Shown here one piece after another: positions 62,178-64,000 of a stretch of DNA of 64,000 bases. Position 1 is the stretch's first letter, and every line of letters starts with the position of its first letter. The stretch covers positions 396,664-460,663 of the forward strand of contig NZ_JBGUAY010000005.1 of the NCBI RefSeq assembly GCF_041821025.1, given 5' to 3'. This DNA comes from Egicoccus sp. AB-alg6-2 (GTDB lineage: Bacteria; Actinomycetota; Nitriliruptoria; Nitriliruptorales; Nitriliruptoraceae). A model generated the notes under the pieces. The model searched no databases and was not told where the DNA came from. It saw only the letters and a list, made by a program, of their open reading frames with translations. A program made the position numbers and the translations under genes.

Positions 62178-62933
62178 CTACCCGTCGCGACCGATCTGCT
62201 CGTCCGTGTGTCTCGAACCGAGCTGGAAGCTGAACTGGCGTCCCATCTCCCGGTAGCCGACGCGCCGCGCGACCCGCCTGGACGCAGCGTTCCACGCCGC
62301 GGCTCGCCACTGCGGAGTCCGACCCGAATCGAGTACCCGGCGGGTCGCGGCAGCTCCGAGGCACCTCCCAACGCCCTGACCCCGAGCGGCGGGAGCTACG
62401 AGGACACCGACGTGCCCGATTCCCGCCGGCCAGTCGAGGTGGCCAGCAGCGCCGAGCACCTCGTCTCCGCGACAGAGCACCAGGACCCGGTCCATCGCCA
62501 CGACCGAGCTCTCCTCGACATCGCCCTCCGGCAGCCAGTCCAACCAGCCGCGGATGGACGCGACCGGCACCTCGCGCAGTTCGCCTCCGCACACGACCTC
62601 GGCCACCTCGGCCCCCGCAGGCAGGTAGGCGAGTTCGCCCGGCCCCAGCGTGCGGGCGGGCCGCAGCGCACTGCTGACCTGCTCAGGGTCGCTGGGATCA
62701 TCGAGGTTCCTGAGCAGATCCAGCGCCGCAGCGTCCGCGTCCCCGGCCTCGATCAGATAGGCGTCACCGAGCCGGACGACTCCGGTCCACCCCTCCGGCG
62801 CGATCCCCCGCGAGCCGTGCACGACCGTGGTCGTCGCCGGATGCAGAGCGTCCTTCTCAGCGGCCAGCGTGCACCACAGCCGTCGCGCCTCGTCAGGAAT
62901 CACTACCCGCCTGTCGCTCGTGGACGAACGCAT
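62178..62933 (-). CDS. GNAT family N-acetyltransferase
   Basis: A 251-residue protein with an N-terminal region of unknown nature (1-145) and a C-terminal GNAT domain: the acetyl-CoA pyrophosphate loop is in GHVGVLVAPAARGQGVGRCLG, preceded by the strand LVLCRGDEVLGAAGHL and followed by WRAAAWNAASRRVARRVGYREMGRQFSF. The substrate is unknown. The ATG at 62933 is leaderless (TACGCT 7 bases upstream). The extended N-terminal half matches the two-domain GNAT proteins found in actinobacteria. Confidence 0.82.
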   Translation of the reverse strand: MRSSTSDRRVVIPDEARRLWCTLAAEKDALHPATTTVVHGSRGIAPEGWTGVVRLGDAYLIEAGDADAAALDLLRNLDDPSDPEQVSSALRPARTLGPGELAYLPAGAEVAEVVCGGELREVPVASIRGWLDWLPEGDVEESSVVAMDRVLVLCRGDEVLGAAGHLDWPAGIGHVGVLVAPAARGQGVGRCLGAAATRRVLDSGRTPQWRAAAWNAASRRVARRVGYREMGRQFSFQLGSRHTDEQIGRDG

Positions 62934-62940
62934 CGCATCG

Positions 62941-62946
62941 AGCGTA
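62941..62946 (-). promoter_or_regulatory. -10 box of a leaderless transcript (GNAT)
   Basis: TACGCT separated by 7 bases from the ATG at 62933, no Shine-Dalgarno. Confidence 0.5.
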
Positions 62947-63026
62947 GAGGTGCGCAGCTTCCGAGACGTCCGGCCTGCACCGGGTGGCTCGTACGGCTCT
63001 CCCCACTCGGGAGTCTCGACCGACCG

Positions 63027-63725
63027 TCAGTCGTGGACCGCGCGGCGCGCCTTGTCGCGGAGCGCTCTCATCGCATCCAGTTCGGAGCGCTCGTGCCACG
63101 CCAGTCGCCGGAGCACCTTGCGTGTGGTCCACCGCTCGCCCCTGGATGTGACGGCCCGATCGCGCTCCAATCGGGCAACTACGTCGCGCACATGTGCCCG
63201 CGATCGGCGCAGTTCCTCGGTGACGTCCGCGCAGCGCTTCGGAGGGTCGACGTTCAACGCTGCGAGGTAGTAGCGACTTTCGGTGTCGGCGATGTGGAAG
63301 GCCATCTGCCGGAGCGTGCGCCACCGAGCCCAGCGGGGAAGTCGTCGATCGGAATCGTCCCAATCCAGCTCCGCATCAGAGCAGTTCTCGATGAGCGACA
63401 GCAGCTCCTCCCTGGCGTACCCGAGCAGCACGGATGTCCGCTCGACTTCCTCGTCCGTTGCCGGCTCGTGATCGAGCCGAAAGGTGAGCTCGTCCCCGTC
63501 GAGCCGTTCTACGACCTCGAAGCCCTCCAGTGGCCGGGCGAGCTCACCGTGCCGCTCGAGGAAACTGGCGTAGGACCTGGCCGCACGAGTGGTCAGGTCT
63601 GCGAGCGCAGAGGCCTCGTCGGTTCCCTGTCCGCACAGGCCCCACCAGCGGTGGTCGTAGACCCACGCCAGCGTGGCGTCGTCGACGTGGGCGCCGACAC
63701 CGAACTCGAGACACACGGTCGTCAT
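63027..63725 (-). CDS. DinB-like four-helix protein
   Basis: A 232-residue protein. An N-terminal HicB-like strand-helix stretch (TTVCLEFGVGAHVDDATLAWVYDHRWWGLCGQG to residue ~70) precedes a DinB/YfiT-like four-helix bundle (about 95-232) with AFHIADTESRYYLAALN and RLAWHERSELDAMRAL, where the two His sit at the places of DinB metal ligands. Function unknown; DinB proteins are metal-dependent thiol S-transferases in actinobacteria (mycothiol). ATG at 63725 with a weak GGGTG site. Confidence 0.7.
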   Translation of the reverse strand: MTTVCLEFGVGAHVDDATLAWVYDHRWWGLCGQGTDEASALADLTTRAARSYASFLERHGELARPLEGFEVVERLDGDELTFRLDHEPATDEEVERTSVLLGYAREELLSLIENCSDAELDWDDSDRRLPRWARWRTLRQMAFHIADTESRYYLAALNVDPPKRCADVTEELRRSRAHVRDVVARLERDRAVTSRGERWTTRKVLRRLAWHERSELDAMRALRDKARRAVHD

Positions 63726-63776
63726 GTCACCCAGCCTGCCAAACGCCGCGGTGGTGTCGAGCGACGGGAGGCGAGG

Positions 63777-64000
63777 ATGTTCCGTGCGGTGGTGTTCGAC
63801 ATCGGTGGGGTGCTCGAGATCACGCCTCCCACCGGGTGGCAGCGGCGATGGTGCACGCAGCTCGGGCTGACCGACGAACGGTTTCGGACGCTGCTGGCGC
63901 CGCCGGGCCGAGCCGGCTCCCTGGGACAGATGGACGTCGAGCGTGAGCTTGGTCGGCGCTCCGCCGGGGACCATCTCCGACAGCAGCGCGTGCACCCGGC
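63777..64000 (+). CDS. HAD-superfamily hydrolase (3' end beyond window)
   Basis: The first 74 codons of a haloacid-dehalogenase-like hydrolase. The nucleophile motif is VVFDIGGVLEI at residues 5-15, with the Asp as phosphoryl or substrate acceptor; the general-acid position reads Gly, as in the FDxGGVL subgroup. Cap-domain helices follow (GWQRRWCTQLGLTDERF). The remainder is cut by the window edge. The ATG has GGGAGG upstream. Divergent from the DinB-like gene by 51 bases. Confidence 0.82.
   Translation, partial: MFRAVVFDIGGVLEITPPTGWQRRWCTQLGLTDERFRTLLAPPGRAGSLGQMDVERELGRRSAGDHLRQQRVHP

Overview
The window is about 64 kb of very GC-rich, densely packed chromosomal DNA. Gene content points to a deep-branching, high-GC actinobacterium. 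The evidence is a qcrC-qcrA-qcrB respiratory module with a di-haem QcrC, a MarP-type CvpA/trypsin membrane protease, an Rpf-like muralytic protein, DUF3151 and MTH1187 families, GTG/TTG starts and TAnnnT -10 boxes lying 6-7 bases before start codons (leaderless mRNAs). S-layer homology (SLH) domains and LGFP repeats would suit a Nitriliruptoria/Euzebyia-like lineage. That placement is inference, since no rRNA is present. I see no insertion sequence, prophage or CRISPR array; this reads as ordinary chromosome carrying two unusual operons.

Layout. 0-9 kb: truncated response regulator, HtrA-like protease, SDR, AtuA-family protein, and a coupled SNF2 helicase/SWIM-finger pair. 9-18 kb: MarP homologue, PPOX and DJ-1/PfpI proteins, typA, a DUF1028 protein, and a proline catabolism operon (proline dehydrogenase plus P5C dehydrogenase). 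18.5-23.6 kb (minus strand): tRNA-Met and a tightly overlapping seven-ORF operon encoding MauE- and MauD-like redox maturation proteins, a 21-residue micro-ORF, two unknowns, a Tat-exported MauA-like cysteine-rich protein fused to LGFP repeats, and an SLH protein. 23.7-31 kb: two DMT transporters, a broken uridine-kinase-like gene, VOC and DUF4386 proteins, an acyl-CoA dehydrogenase, an Rpf-like protein and a thiamine-binding-like protein. 31-35 kb: the qcrCAB operon plus an extra membrane protein. 35-44 kb: DsbA-like, ACT, tRNA-Asn, quinone reductase, macrodomain, glycosyltransferase, and the rpoD and dnaG pair. 44-53.9 kb: M61 peptidase, TauE/SafE permease, ABC-F, hydrolase, glyS and a DrrAB-type exporter. 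53.9-60.5 kb (minus strand): a five-gene cobalamin-uptake-like operon behind a cobalamin riboswitch. 60.5-64 kb: thioesterase, acetyltransferases, a DinB-like protein and the start of a HAD hydrolase.

Two systems deserve most attention. First, the 60.5-53.9 kb operon joins a cobalamin riboswitch to an SLH-anchored protein with an intrinsic-factor-like helical-repeat domain, a membrane-tethered protein that may correspond to the transcobalamin C-terminal domain, and a complete ECF transporter (T, fused A-A', S). It looks like a surface vitamin B12 capture and import machine whose receptor resembles the animal B12 carriers. Second, the 23.5-18.6 kb operon keeps the methylamine dehydrogenase light-chain fold and its MauD/MauE maturation partners. 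It appears, however, to have lost the second tryptophan needed for the TTQ cofactor, carries LGFP cell-wall-type repeats instead, and has no MauB or MauG. It may make a disulfide-rich envelope protein rather than an amine dehydrogenase.

All calls come from reading the sequence; no database search was run. Start codons were chosen from Shine-Dalgarno (SD) spacing, 4-base ATGA/GTGA overlaps, or -10 boxes where visible.
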